Origin: Desulfurellales bacterium
Lineage (GTDB): Bacteria > Campylobacterota_A > Desulfurellia > Desulfurellales > Hippeaceae
Assembly (NCBI GenBank): GCA_027014115.1
Contig: JALWEJ010000031.1
Location: 1 to 48,391 of the forward strand
DNA: 48,391 nt
Reading direction: 5' to 3'
The number at the start of each line of letters is the position of its first letter. Positions within the stretch are counted from its first letter, which is position 1. Below the pieces are notes generated by a model that was not told where the DNA came from, did no database searches, and saw only the letters and a list, made by a program, of their open reading frames with translations. The position numbers and the translations under genes are program-made. Below are positions 34,339 through 43,255 of the stretch, one piece after another.

Positions 34339-34773
34339 CTAAATCTCCTTTATCTCTTCTTGAGATAATAGTTTAATATCGTTTTCATTAAACAACCCTT
34401 GTGCCTTATCCAAATCGGAGAGTTTAAAAACCATAACCGCTTTATCTTTTATGGGTGATGCAAATCCATACATATATTCAATATTTATGTTGTTATCTGC
34501 AAGCAGGGTAAGGATGTTTGCCAACGCTCCCGGCTTATCATCTATTAAACATGCAAGTATGTTTGTGATGCTTGTTGTAAAGCCGTTCTTTTTCAAGACA
34601 TCCACGGCTTCTTCTGTGCCTTTAACAATCAGTCTTGCTATGCCAAAATCTGAAGAATCTGCCAAAGAGAGGGCTTTTAAGTTTATAGAGTTTTTGCCGA
34701 GCAAGTCAACAACCTCAACAAGTCTTCCCGGTCTGTTTTCTATAAATACGGAAATCTGTTTTATTCTTTTCAT
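34339..34773 (-). CDS. Tandem ACT-domain protein
   Basis: 144 residues with two ACT amino-acid-binding repeats: the first begins KQISVFIENRPGRLVEVVDLL, the second ILACLIDDKPGALANILTLLAD. This small protein is regularly encoded next to phenylacetate-CoA ligase in anaerobes, as here (12 nt after that gene). It probably senses an aromatic or branched amino acid. No catalytic domain is present. Confidence 0.88.
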   Translation of the reverse strand: MKRIKQISVFIENRPGRLVEVVDLLGKNSINLKALSLADSSDFGIARLIVKGTEEAVDVLKKNGFTTSITNILACLIDDKPGALANILTLLADNNINIEYMYGFASPIKDKAVMVFKLSDLDKAQGLFNENDIKLLSQEEIKEI

Positions 34774-34785
34774 GATTTTATCTCC

Positions 34786-36087
34786 TTAAATCTTTCTTTT
34801 GTCAATAACTCTTTTTGCTTTGCCCTCAAATCTTTCCAGACTCTTTGGTTCTGCCATTGTTACCTTTATGTTGATTCCGTACAAATCTTTGACATCTTTT
34901 TCTATTTTCTTTTGCAGATTTTGAAGTTGTTTTATTTCGTCTGAGAATATTTGTTCACTTACCTCAACTTTAACCTCAAGCACATCGAGATTGTTTACTC
35001 TGTCAACGATTAGCTGATAGTGAGGCTCAACCCCTTCTGTATCCATCAGCAGAGACTCAATCTGTGATGGGAATATGTTCACACCTCTTATTATGAGCAT
35101 ATCGTCACTTCTGCCCTTAATTCTTTCTATTCTTCTGTGTGTTCTTCCACAGATGCACGGTTCTTTTATGATTCTAGTTATATCTCTTGTTCTGTATCTA
35201 ACAAGCGGTATAACCTCTTTTGTAATTGTTGTTATTACAAGCTCACCCTCTTCGCCATCCTTTAACACCTCACCTGTTTCGGGGTCTATAATTTCAGGTA
35301 TGAATGCGTCTTCCCAGATGTGAAGGCCATTTTTTGCCTCTTTACACTCTATTGCAACACCCGGTCCCATAATTTCACTTAAACCGTATATATCCAAAGC
35401 ATCTATGCCGAGTTTTTCCTCGATATTGTTGCGCATCTCTTCGCTCCACGGCTCAGCTCCCAATATGCCGACCTTGAGGCTTAAATCCTTCTTTTCTATA
35501 CCCATTTCTTTCAAGGTCTCTGCAAGAAATAGCGTATATGATGGGGTTGCTGTCAAAACAGTTGATTGAAAATCTTTCATTATCATTATCTGTTTTTTGG
35601 TGTTGCCGCCTGAAATAGGAATAACGGTTGCACCAAGTTTTTCTCCACCGTAGTGAGCCCCGAGTCCCCCTGTAAACAGGCCGTATCCGTAGGCATTTTG
35701 GATAACATCACCTCTTCCTACTCCGCATGCTGCAAAAGACCTTGCCATGAGTTCAGACCATACATCAATATCTCTTTTTGAATATCCTACAACAGTTGGT
35801 TTTCCCGTTGTTCCGCTTGATGCATGAACCCTTACAACCTGTTCAAGTGGTAGTGTAAACATGCCGAAGGGGTAGTTATCTCTTAAATCCTGCTTTGTTG
35901 TGAAAGGCAGTCTTTTTAAATCGTCCAGCGTCTTTATCTCTTCCGGTTTTATCTTATTTTCATTTAGTTTGTTTTTGTAAAACGGAACAAGGTTATATAC
36001 ACGCTCAACCATGTTTTTTAGTCTTTTTAACTGAAGAGCTTCTAATGCCTCCCTCGGCATGGTTTCAAGTTCGTCTGAATATATCAT
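34786..36087 (-). CDS. paaK: Phenylacetate-CoA ligase (PaaK-type)
   Basis: About 433 residues. An AMP-forming CoA ligase that activates phenylacetate or related aryl acids. The P-loop-like motif SSGTTGKPT is at about 90-98, [10 protein letters not shown] marks the adenylation core, and [10 protein letters not shown] and the Cys pair in [18 protein letters not shown] match PaaK. The open frame extends 20 codons further upstream, but ATG 36087 has the ribosome site AAAGGGG, gives the family start and avoids overlap with the glutaredoxin gene. In anaerobes this enzyme works with ferredoxin-dependent oxidoreductases of aromatic amino acids. Confidence 0.9.
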   Translation of the reverse strand: MIYSDELETMPREALEALQLKRLKNMVERVYNLVPFYKNKLNENKIKPEEIKTLDDLKRLPFTTKQDLRDNYPFGMFTLPLEQVVRVHASSGTTGKPTVVGYSKRDIDVWSELMARSFAACGVGRGDVIQNAYGYGLFTGGLGAHYGGEKLGATVIPISGGNTKKQIMIMKDFQSTVLTATPSYTLFLAETLKEMGIEKKDLSLKVGILGAEPWSEEMRNNIEEKLGIDALDIYGLSEIMGPGVAIECKEAKNGLHIWEDAFIPEIIDPETGEVLKDGEEGELVITTITKEVIPLVRYRTRDITRIIKEPCICGRTHRRIERIKGRSDDMLIIRGVNIFPSQIESLLMDTEGVEPHYQLIVDRVNNLDVLEVKVEVSEQIFSDEIKQLQNLQKKIEKDVKDLYGINIKVTMAEPKSLERFEGKAKRVIDKRKI

Positions 36088-36109
36088 AAACAGCCCCTTT
36101 GTTTTTAAA

Positions 36110-36367
36110 TCACAGTCCCAGATACTTGTCGATTTTTGGTTTATCAAATCCCACTATAGCTTTGTGGCCTATTAAAACAACAGGAACTCCCTGCTGGCCT
36201 GTTCTTCTAACCATATCTTCGGCTGCACGTCTGTCTCTTGATACATCAACATCTTTAAATATTACACCCTTTTGTCTTAAATAAGATTTTACCCTTGTAC
36301 ACCACGGGCAACTAGGTGTTGAGAACACAACAACTCTAGGTTGTTTTTTGGTTTTGCTTTCTGCCAT
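36110..36367 (-). CDS. Glutaredoxin-like thiol-disulfide protein
   Basis: 85 residues with thioredoxin fold. The active site is CPWC in [15 protein letters not shown], and the cis-proline motif is GVPVVLIG. The length and motifs fit NrdH/glutaredoxin-type redoxins. A strong ribosome site (GGAGGTG) and a near-consensus promoter lie upstream. It heads the operon with paaK, the ACT protein and the binding protein. Confidence 0.88.
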   Translation of the reverse strand: MAESKTKKQPRVVVFSTPSCPWCTRVKSYLRQKGVIFKDVDVSRDRRAAEDMVRRTGQQGVPVVLIGHKAIVGFDKPKIDKYLGL

Positions 36368-36404
36368 ATATTCACCTCCGTTTTGTCAATTTTTTTACGC
36401 CCTA

Positions 36405-36432
36405 ATAATAGTGTTGTTGACATTTTTGTCAA
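36405..36432 (-). promoter_or_regulatory. Promoter of the glutaredoxin-paaK operon, with inverted repeat
   Basis: On the minus strand: TTGACA, 16-nt spacer, TATTAT. The -35 box is one arm of a perfect inverted repeat TTGACA-TTTT-TGTCAA (plus strand 36417-36432), which could be an operator for a dimeric regulator. Confidence 0.7.
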
Positions 36433-36451
36433 TATTCCTAAATTATCTATC

Positions 36452-37963
36452 CTATAAAAACAGCCTGCAAGCTATGTTTGTCGATTCGTCTGTATAATCA
36501 TACTGAAGTTTATCCAAAGATGACTCAAACTCCTTTTTTTCATTTTTGGGTATCTCAAAACCTACCAAAACCCTGCCGAATTCTCCTCCGTGCCTTTTAT
36601 AATGAAAAAGAGAGATGTTCCAATTTTCTTTCATGTGTGATAGAAACTTCATCAATGCCCCGCTTCTTTCTGGGAATCTAAAGTGATACAACAATTCATT
36701 TTCAACAAGATGAGTTTTTCCGCCAACCATATATCTTATGTGATTTTTGACAAGCTCATTAGGTGTTATATCCATTGCGTAATACCCCATTTTTTTCATT
36801 CTGTGCAGCATCTCATCGTTTTCTTTTTCATAATCTATTGTTAAACCCACAAGAAGATAAGCTTCGTCTCTACTTGAGAGTCTGTAGTGAAATTCCGAAA
36901 CATTTTTGTCTTTAACAACCTGTTCGCAAAATCTTTTAAATTCTCCGGGTTTTTCTGGTATCTTAACAGCATAGAGTGCTTCTCGTTTTTCACCTATAAC
37001 AGCCCTTTCTGCAACAAAACTCAGTCTGTCAAAATTCATATTTGCACCGGAGTTTATGGCAACGAGTGTCTTGTTTGTTAATGAATATTTTTTGACATAT
37101 TTTTTTATACCGGCAACAGCTAAAGCGCCCGCAGGCTCAACAATATTTCTTGTATCATAGTATATATCTTTTATACTTGACGCTATATCGTCTGTATCGA
37201 CCAGTATAATATCGTCAACATACTGTTTTGTTTTTTCAAACGTTATGTCGCCTATCTCTTTTACGGCAACACCGTCTGCAAATATACCGACCCTGTTCAG
37301 AACGACTTTTCTGTTTTCTTTGATTGACAGATACATAGCATTGCTGTCTTCCGGCTCAACGCCTATTATTTTTATGTTTGAGTAGATGTTTTTTATAAAT
37401 GTGGCAATGCCTGCTATCAATCCGCCACCGCCTATTGGTACAAAAACTGCGAATAAATCCTCTTTTGTTGTTTGTTTAATTATTTCATGCCCTATTGTTC
37501 CCTGACCTGCTATTACAAGCTCATCGTCAAATGGATGTATGTAGGTCATACCGGTTTCTTTTGTTAGGATTTTGCTGTAGTCTGAGGCTTCAGAATAATT
37601 ATCACCCTTCAAAACAACCTCAGCACCGTGTCTTTTTACAGCATTGATTTTTATGTTTGGAGTTGTTTCTGGCATAACTATTGTTGCTTTAATGCCTATG
37701 GATTTTGCAGAAAGAGCAACACCCTGCGCATGATTTCCGGCTGATGCACATATAACGCCTTTTTCTTTTTCTTTTTGAGAAAGTTGAGAGATTTTGTTAT
37801 AAGCCCCCCTGATTTTAAAAGAAAAAACATCCTGCAGATCTTCTCTTTTTAAGAGTATTTTGTTGTTTAACTTTTTTGAAAGATTGACAGCATGTGTTAG
37901 AGGTGTTTCTTTTACTATATCATACACCCTTGCTGTTAATATGAGTCTTGTTATATTATCCAT
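36452..37963 (-). CDS. ilvA: Threonine dehydratase, biosynthetic type
   Basis: 503 residues. A PLP enzyme that converts threonine to 2-oxobutanoate for isoleucine. The Schiff-base Lys50 lies in FSFKIRGAYNK, the phosphate-binding loop is GGGGLIAG, and SAGNHAQGVALSA is typical. The C-terminal part (about 330-503) holds two ACT-like regulatory domains, each with PE(K/R) and FHYR/FHYK motifs, as in isoleucine-inhibited enzymes. The ATG lies only 21 nt after the mature 3' end of tRNA-Ala on the same strand, with ribosome site GGGGGG. This suggests a common transcript from the tRNA promoter. Confidence 0.94.
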   Translation of the reverse strand: MDNITRLILTARVYDIVKETPLTHAVNLSKKLNNKILLKREDLQDVFSFKIRGAYNKISQLSQKEKEKGVICASAGNHAQGVALSAKSIGIKATIVMPETTPNIKINAVKRHGAEVVLKGDNYSEASDYSKILTKETGMTYIHPFDDELVIAGQGTIGHEIIKQTTKEDLFAVFVPIGGGGLIAGIATFIKNIYSNIKIIGVEPEDSNAMYLSIKENRKVVLNRVGIFADGVAVKEIGDITFEKTKQYVDDIILVDTDDIASSIKDIYYDTRNIVEPAGALAVAGIKKYVKKYSLTNKTLVAINSGANMNFDRLSFVAERAVIGEKREALYAVKIPEKPGEFKRFCEQVVKDKNVSEFHYRLSSRDEAYLLVGLTIDYEKENDEMLHRMKKMGYYAMDITPNELVKNHIRYMVGGKTHLVENELLYHFRFPERSGALMKFLSHMKENWNISLFHYKRHGGEFGRVLVGFEIPKNEKKEFESSLDKLQYDYTDESTNIACRLFL

Positions 37964-37984
37964 TTTTTGTGCCCCCCATGGATA

Positions 37985-38061
37985 TGGTGGACGGTAGGGG
38001 AGTTGAACCCCCGACCTCTACCGTGCGAAGGTAGCGCTCATCCCAACTGAGCTAACCGCCC
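37985..38061 (-). tRNA. tRNA-Ala(CGC)
   Basis: Minus strand, 77 nt including an encoded CCA. The acceptor stem GGGCGGT pairs with ACCGTCC and includes the G3-U70 wobble that identifies alanine tRNAs. The anticodon stem CTACC/GGTAG encloses the loop TTCGCAC, giving anticodon CGC. The T arm is GGGGG-TTCAACT-CCCC. A TTGACA promoter lies just upstream, and ilvA lies directly downstream. Confidence 0.95.
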
Positions 38062-38078
38062 ACTGACTTAGATTAGTA

Positions 38079-38107
38079 TACATATACAATATGCGGCGTT
38101 TTGTCAA
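38079..38107 (-). promoter_or_regulatory. Promoter of tRNA-Ala (and probably ilvA)
   Basis: On the minus strand: perfect TTGACA, 17-nt spacer, TATGTA, with initiation expected about 10 nt before the tRNA 5' end. No other promoter fits between the tRNA and ilvA. Confidence 0.6.
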
Positions 38108-38205
38108 ACAAAAGACAGATGGAATATCAAATAATACTATATATGTTTGCAGTACATACATTACTTTATTTTAATAAATTAAGAAAAATTATTAATAGAT
38201 ATAAA

Positions 38206-38233
38206 TTGAATTTCTTAAAAAAAGCCGTATACT
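38206..38233 (+). promoter_or_regulatory. msrAB promoter
   Basis: TTGAAT (38206-38211), 16-nt spacer, TATACT (38228-38233). The ribosome site GAAGAGGTGG and the ATG at 38260 follow. Confidence 0.6.
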
Positions 38234-38259
38234 TAATTATGTAATTGAAGAGGTGGTGT

Positions 38260-39261
38260 ATGATGGATAAAGCTGTTTTTGTCGGAGGCTGCTTTTGGTG
38301 TATTCAAGAGGCTTTTGATGGAGTTGAAGGTATCCTACAAACAACGGTGGGTTATACAGGGGGTTTTGTAGATAATCCTACATACGAAAAGGTCTGTTAT
38401 ACTCATACAGGCCATTATGAGGCTTTGGAGATTCTGTTTGATAAGAGTAACATATCATACGAAAGACTGCTTGAAATTTTTTTAAAAGCAGTAGACCCAA
38501 CAGACAAATACGGTCAGTTTTGTGATATAGGCAATCAATACAGACCTGCTGTATTTTATACCAATGAAAACCAAAAAAATACTTCATTGGAGGCTGTCGA
38601 TATAATGAAAAAAGCGGAAATCTTTGATAAACCCTTAAGCGTCAATCTACTGCCTTTTGAAAAATTCTACAAAGCCGAAGAATATCACCAATCATACCAC
38701 AAAAAATATAGAAAGGATTATCTTGCATACAAAAATACATCGGGTAGATTAAGCTTTAAAGAAAAAGTTTGGGAAAATAGGGAATGTTTTAGGCTGTTTC
38801 CTCATAAAAAAGATTACTGGATTGGCTATAAAAAACCGTCAAAAGGTGAGTTGAAAAATATATTAAGTAAACAGCAGTATAGTGTTATTTGTAAAAACGC
38901 CACAGAAACTCCGTTTGATAATTTATATTGGAATGAAACAAGAGATGGTATATATGTTGATGCAGTCTCAAAAGAGCCGCTTTTTTGTTCTTTGGATAAG
39001 TTTGACTCAAAAACAGGCTGGCCGAGTTTTACAAAACCGCTTGAGGCTTACAATATTGTTGAATATAAAGATTTTTCATTTTCTATGGAGAGAATCGAAG
39101 TAAGAAGCAGATATGCCGATTCTCATCTTGGTCATCTTTTTTACAATGAGTCGACACAGACCGGTTTAAGATACTGTATAAATTCAGCCTCTTTGGAATT
39201 TATAGAAAAAGAAAAATTAAACAGGTGCGGCTATGGTTTTTATACGAAATTTTTTGATTAA
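38260..39261 (+). CDS. msrAB: Bifunctional methionine sulfoxide reductase MsrAB
   Basis: About 333 residues. It repairs oxidised methionine. The N-terminal MsrA domain has the catalytic motif GGCFWC near the start. The C-terminal MsrB domain (about 195-325) has GWPSF, SRYADSHLGHLF and the catalytic Cys in RYCINSASLEF. The zinc-binding CxxC pairs of some MsrB proteins are absent, as in the non-zinc subclass. ATG 38260 (or 38263) is chosen over the TTG at 38245 because GAGGTGG is the ribosome site. There is no signal peptide, so it is cytosolic. It converges on marC with a 4-nt overlap. Confidence 0.94.
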   Translation: MMDKAVFVGGCFWCIQEAFDGVEGILQTTVGYTGGFVDNPTYEKVCYTHTGHYEALEILFDKSNISYERLLEIFLKAVDPTDKYGQFCDIGNQYRPAVFYTNENQKNTSLEAVDIMKKAEIFDKPLSVNLLPFEKFYKAEEYHQSYHKKYRKDYLAYKNTSGRLSFKEKVWENRECFRLFPHKKDYWIGYKKPSKGELKNILSKQQYSVICKNATETPFDNLYWNETRDGIYVDAVSKEPLFCSLDKFDSKTGWPSFTKPLEAYNIVEYKDFSFSMERIEVRSRYADSHLGHLFYNESTQTGLRYCINSASLEFIEKEKLNRCGYGFYTKFFD

Positions 39262-39893
39262 GCATTCCATAAACCCTTAATGCCGGCAATTAGAAGTTGA
39301 GAGGATATTGCACCAAGTATCAAACCCATGATTCTTGTAAATATCTTTATGCCTGTTACACCAAGAATTCTGTTTATTGCAGAAGCGTTTAGAAGTGATA
39401 TATATATGACAAATGATGTAACAAGTATGGCTGTCAATGTTATGATATGTCCGTAAAATCCATATTTTGGGTCGTTTAACACAATCAATAAAGCAATGGC
39501 AGCAGGACCGAAGAGTATGGGTATACCCAACGGGACTATGGCTATATCTTCTTTTTCTTTTGCTTCATCTTTTTCTTCGGGTGTGCTTTTTGCTTTAAGG
39601 GGCTGTCCGTAAATCATGTTTATTGATATAAGCATAAGAATAATGCCACCTATTACTTTTATCGATAAAACATTGATACCAAAAAACTGGAATATGTATT
39701 CACCAATCAGAAATGTGTTAACAGATGCTGTCAAAACAACTAAAGTGGTGCGCTTTGAAACAGATTTTACCGTCTCTTTATCTCTTGTGTCGATAAGCGT
39801 TACCATTATGCTTGCAGCAGCTATCGGATTGATAATTGTCAAAAGTGTAACTGTATGATGCAGAAAAAGTTTTAGATAAAACATCGTGTTCAT
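39258..39893 (-). CDS. MarC/UPF0056-family membrane protein
   Basis: 211 residues with six predicted membrane segments. The family motif lies in the first helices (LLTIINPIAAASIMVTLID), and the second half repeats it as VPLGIPILFGPAAIALLIV. A short charged loop (STPEEKDEAKEKED) separates the halves. Members are inner-membrane proteins of uncertain transport function, some proposed to move neutral amino acids. The promoter ends 5 nt before the ATG and there is no Shine-Dalgarno sequence, so the mRNA is probably leaderless. Confidence 0.88.
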   Translation of the reverse strand: MNTMFYLKLFLHHTVTLLTIINPIAAASIMVTLIDTRDKETVKSVSKRTTLVVLTASVNTFLIGEYIFQFFGINVLSIKVIGGIILMLISINMIYGQPLKAKSTPEEKDEAKEKEDIAIVPLGIPILFGPAAIALLIVLNDPKYGFYGHIITLTAILVTSFVIYISLLNASAINRILGVTGIKIFTRIMGLILGAISSQLLIAGIKGLWNA

Positions 39894-39898
39894 AGGTT

Positions 39899-39927
39899 AT
39901 GATACAATATGTTTTGTGTAGGAGCAA
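39899..39927 (-). promoter_or_regulatory. marC promoter, leaderless layout
   Basis: On the minus strand: TTGCTC, 17-nt spacer, TATCAT, then five nt and the marC ATG. Further upstream is a small inverted repeat TTGAC-GATT-GTCAA, and GAGCAAG occurs twice (39922-39928 and 39954-39960, plus strand). Confidence 0.5.
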
Positions 39928-39985
39928 GACCTGTTTTTTTTGACAATCGTCAAGAGCAAGTTAATTACTTTTTTATCTACTATTT

Positions 39986-40863
39986 TTAGTCATTTGGAAT
40001 TTTATGTATATCATTGTGCGGTAATATTTTTATGAGTTTATCAAACAGTTCAGTTTTTGTAATATATGTATCTGCACCCCACTTTTTATTTTTTGATTCA
40101 AGGTTAATCAAGCCGAAATAGTTCAAAAACCGCTCAAATGTTCTAACTGAATAACATCTAAAAACCTGTTCCTCAATTGTTCTAAAATGCATAGCAGGCT
40201 CAAATTGCTCAATCAAATCTGGAAAAGCCTTTATATATTTTTCTGCATAAAAATTAGTTGTGTGTTTTTCAGAACCGTGTTTGCTTAACATAATTAATGA
40301 AAATCCAAACCCAAGCTGTCCTATTTCATTGTCACCGTACCCGTCATAATATGCCCAATTGAAATTTAAGCCGAATGTTTGAAAAATATTTTTCAAGAGT
40401 TCATAATCATCATTGAGCTGCATTTTGCCTTTTTTGGTTAGACTCGATTTTTTATTGCGCTTTTTCACAACTTTTGATAATTCAGCCAATATTCTCGTTA
40501 GGTTTATCGGCATTACATCCATTTCTTTACGTAGTTTTGTAATTCCTCTTTCTATTGCTTCATCTTTGATAAATCCTTTATTGTAGATATCGCAAACAAT
40601 TTTTGTTGGCAAATACTCTTTGGCTGTAAGCTTGAGCTCTCCCTCTTTTTCTATGATATTCAAAAAATATTTTAGCTGGTTTAGGAGAGGTATTTTCTCG
40701 TAATCTGCTTTAGATAGTTTTAGTAGTCTTATGGGGCTGTTGTCACTAAATGGGTCATTGATAATGTGATGCGTCTCAAGAGGCGAATATTCTTAAATAT
40801 ATCAAGTCCCTTGTTATTTGCTCTGTTCATAACTCTTTTTAGTTTTTCTTTTAGTTCATCCAA
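39986..40863 (-). pseudogene. Hypothetical protein gene, apparently frameshifted near its 5' end
   Basis: The main frame is open from about 40792 down to the stop at 39986 and encodes protein-like sequence from EYSPLETHHIINDPFSDNSP through NFNWAYYDGYGDNEIGQLGFGFSLIML to RTFERFLNYFGLI. It resembles a widespread hypothetical family I cannot name. It has no start codon of its own until a TTG at 40663, well inside the conserved part. A plausible start is in another frame: TTG 40863 with GGAGAG upstream, encoding DELKEKLKRVMNRANNKGLDIFKN up to about 40790. A one-base shift there would join them. Either the gene is broken, or there is a sequencing error. Function is unknown. Confidence 0.5.
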
Positions 40864-40944
40864 TTTCTAACACTCTCCAAAGATATTTTTTTCTCATCTG
40901 TCAAGTCAAGAATAAAAGACAAATAGATGCTTGCTAAGATTATA

Positions 40945-40974
40945 ATTTCAATACAGGATTTGTGTCGGTTTAGC
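40945..40974 (-). repeat. Isolated degenerate CRISPR repeat copy
   Basis: 24 of 30 positions match the array repeat, including the first 11 (ATTTCAATACA on the plus strand) and the TTGTGTCGGTT core. It lies 211 nt from the nearest array repeat and is off register with a 66-nt unit, so it is a relic of a longer array or a separate insertion. Confidence 0.65.
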
Positions 40975-40977
40975 CAT

Positions 40978-41005
40978 TTGATTTTTGGTAAATATCTCTT
41001 ATTCT
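40978..41005 (+). promoter_or_regulatory. Promoter-like element for the structured RNA
   Basis: TTGATT (40978-40983), 16-nt spacer, TATTCT (41000-41005), on the plus strand directly before the GC-rich folded element. Confidence 0.4.
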
Positions 41006-41009
41006 ATTA

Positions 41010-41145
41010 GTGAAGAGACGGTGGGCTATGCACCAATACCGTGCCTTTTAGGTGTCGTCCAAAGCTGGGGCTGCGGGGCTACTCGGTGGCGGCCTCTTTA
41101 GTCTGTGGGAGAGCATAGTCTTCTGCAGACGAGCCCCCGCTTTTT
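41010..41145 (+). ncRNA. Candidate structured non-coding RNA, family unknown
   Basis: A GC-rich island of about 135 nt in very AT-rich surroundings, with no reading frame. A 12-bp uninterrupted stem (41101-41112 with 41119-41130, loop GCATAG) uses three G-U pairs, which would be A-C mismatches on the other strand, so the plus strand is the transcribed one. It is enclosed by GCGGGGCT (41073-41080) pairing with AGCCCCCGC (41132-41140, one bulge), and T5 follows as in an intrinsic terminator. A 5' hairpin ACGGT/ACCGT (41018-41042) adds a further domain. A promoter-like element precedes it. I tested it by eye against tmRNA, SRP, 6S, RNase P, tRNA-Sec and common riboswitch motifs and found no match. 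Confidence 0.45.
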
Positions 41146-41185
41146 CCATCTTATTTAGTTAACAAGTAGAAGAGTGAATGGGTTT

Positions 41186-41349
41186 TTCCTAATACAAGGT
41201 TCGTTGTGGTTTAATTTTATATTCCCCGCCTCTGTCATCCTTTAGCGCTTGAATTTTCAATACAAGGCTTGTGTCGGTTCAATCAGATGGCACAATTGGA
41301 GCGCAGCAGGTTGTGGAGGATTTCAATACAAGGCTTGTGTCGGTTCAAT
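41186..41349 (-). CRISPR. Short, decaying CRISPR array (three repeats, two spacers)
   Basis: The 30-nt repeat, read on the minus strand, begins ATTGAACCGACACAAG and ends with the type I-B-like handle ATTGAAAT. The intact copy is 41320-41349, a copy with one mismatch is 41254-41283, and a copy with 20/30 identity is 41186-41215. Spacers are 41284-41319 (36 nt) and 41216-41253 (38 nt). The cas2-proximal repeat is intact and identity drops away from it, so the leader is on the cas2 side. The first spacer resembles part of a tRNA-His gene. Confidence 0.85.
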
Positions 41350-41376
41350 AGGGCCAAAACAGCATTTTCAAAAGTC

Positions 41377-41405
41377 ATTTTATATGAAAATGTCTATCTT
41401 GACAA
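41377..41405 (-). promoter_or_regulatory. CRISPR leader promoter
   Basis: On the minus strand: TTGTCA, 17-nt spacer, TAAAAT, placing initiation about 20 nt before the first repeat. It lies in the 62-nt AT-rich gap between the cas2 stop codon and the array, the expected place for a leader. Confidence 0.55.
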
Positions 41406-41411
41406 GATTCT

Positions 41412-42751
<1,340 letters not shown>

Positions 42752-42766
42752 TTTTATCCCTTAAGT

Positions 42767-43255
42767 TTATATAAAACAATACTCATAATAGGCGCATTTT
42801 TTACATTTTGACATAAAATGAGGCTTTGGCGGTTTCGGCAGGTTTATCAGTTCTTCGATATTTTGCAAAACCTCAACAAGCTCATTTTCTTCGGATTCTC
42901 CGAGTTCAACAAAATGCACCTTTTTGTTCTGTCTGTTTTTCTCAAATAGCTCCAACTTCCCCCTTTTTACAATTCCTTTTTGCTTTAGTTTGTAAAGATA
43001 AAAAAGCAGCTGCCACCTTGCGGCTTCCAAATCCGAATCAGATTTTTTGACTTCAATCACATAATCTTTTGTTATCTTATCGACCTTTATGCTCTCAAAA
43101 CTGACCTCTGAGACCTTATCTTCTCTAATTTCGTGCAAAACTCTCCCAATTCTCACATCCTCGGAATTATCCTCCAAATTGATGCGGTTGGCAAAAAGCC
43201 AACACTGCGTTTTGCAGTGGAAATAATAATTGATAAGTGTGCCTGTGAATTTCAT
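42767..43255 (-). CDS. cas4: CRISPR-associated exonuclease Cas4
   Basis: 162 residues, a RecB-like nuclease with an iron-sulfur cluster. The cluster cysteines are Cys14 or Cys18 near the N-terminus (HCKTQCWLF) and Cys151, Cys154, Cys160 at the C-terminus (CKKCAYYEYC). The nuclease motif includes His41 in GRVLHE, then Glu68 and Lys70 in IEVKKS. Cas4 trims prespacers and selects PAM in type I-A/B/C/D systems. It overlaps cas3 by 4 nt. Confidence 0.92.
   Translation of the reverse strand: MKFTGTLINYYFHCKTQCWLFANRINLEDNSEDVRIGRVLHEIREDKVSEVSFESIKVDKITKDYVIEVKKSDSDLEAARWQLLFYLYKLKQKGIVKRGKLELFEKNRQNKKVHFVELGESEENELVEVLQNIEELINLPKPPKPHFMSKCKKCAYYEYCFI

Noticed and set aside
36088-36147. Upstream extension of paaK by 20 codons
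   Set aside because: It overlaps the glutaredoxin gene, does not resemble PaaK, and ATG 36087 has the ribosome site.
38260-39261. Missing zinc cysteines in the MsrB domain
   Set aside because: A well-known MsrB subclass lacks the zinc site; the catalytic Cys is present.
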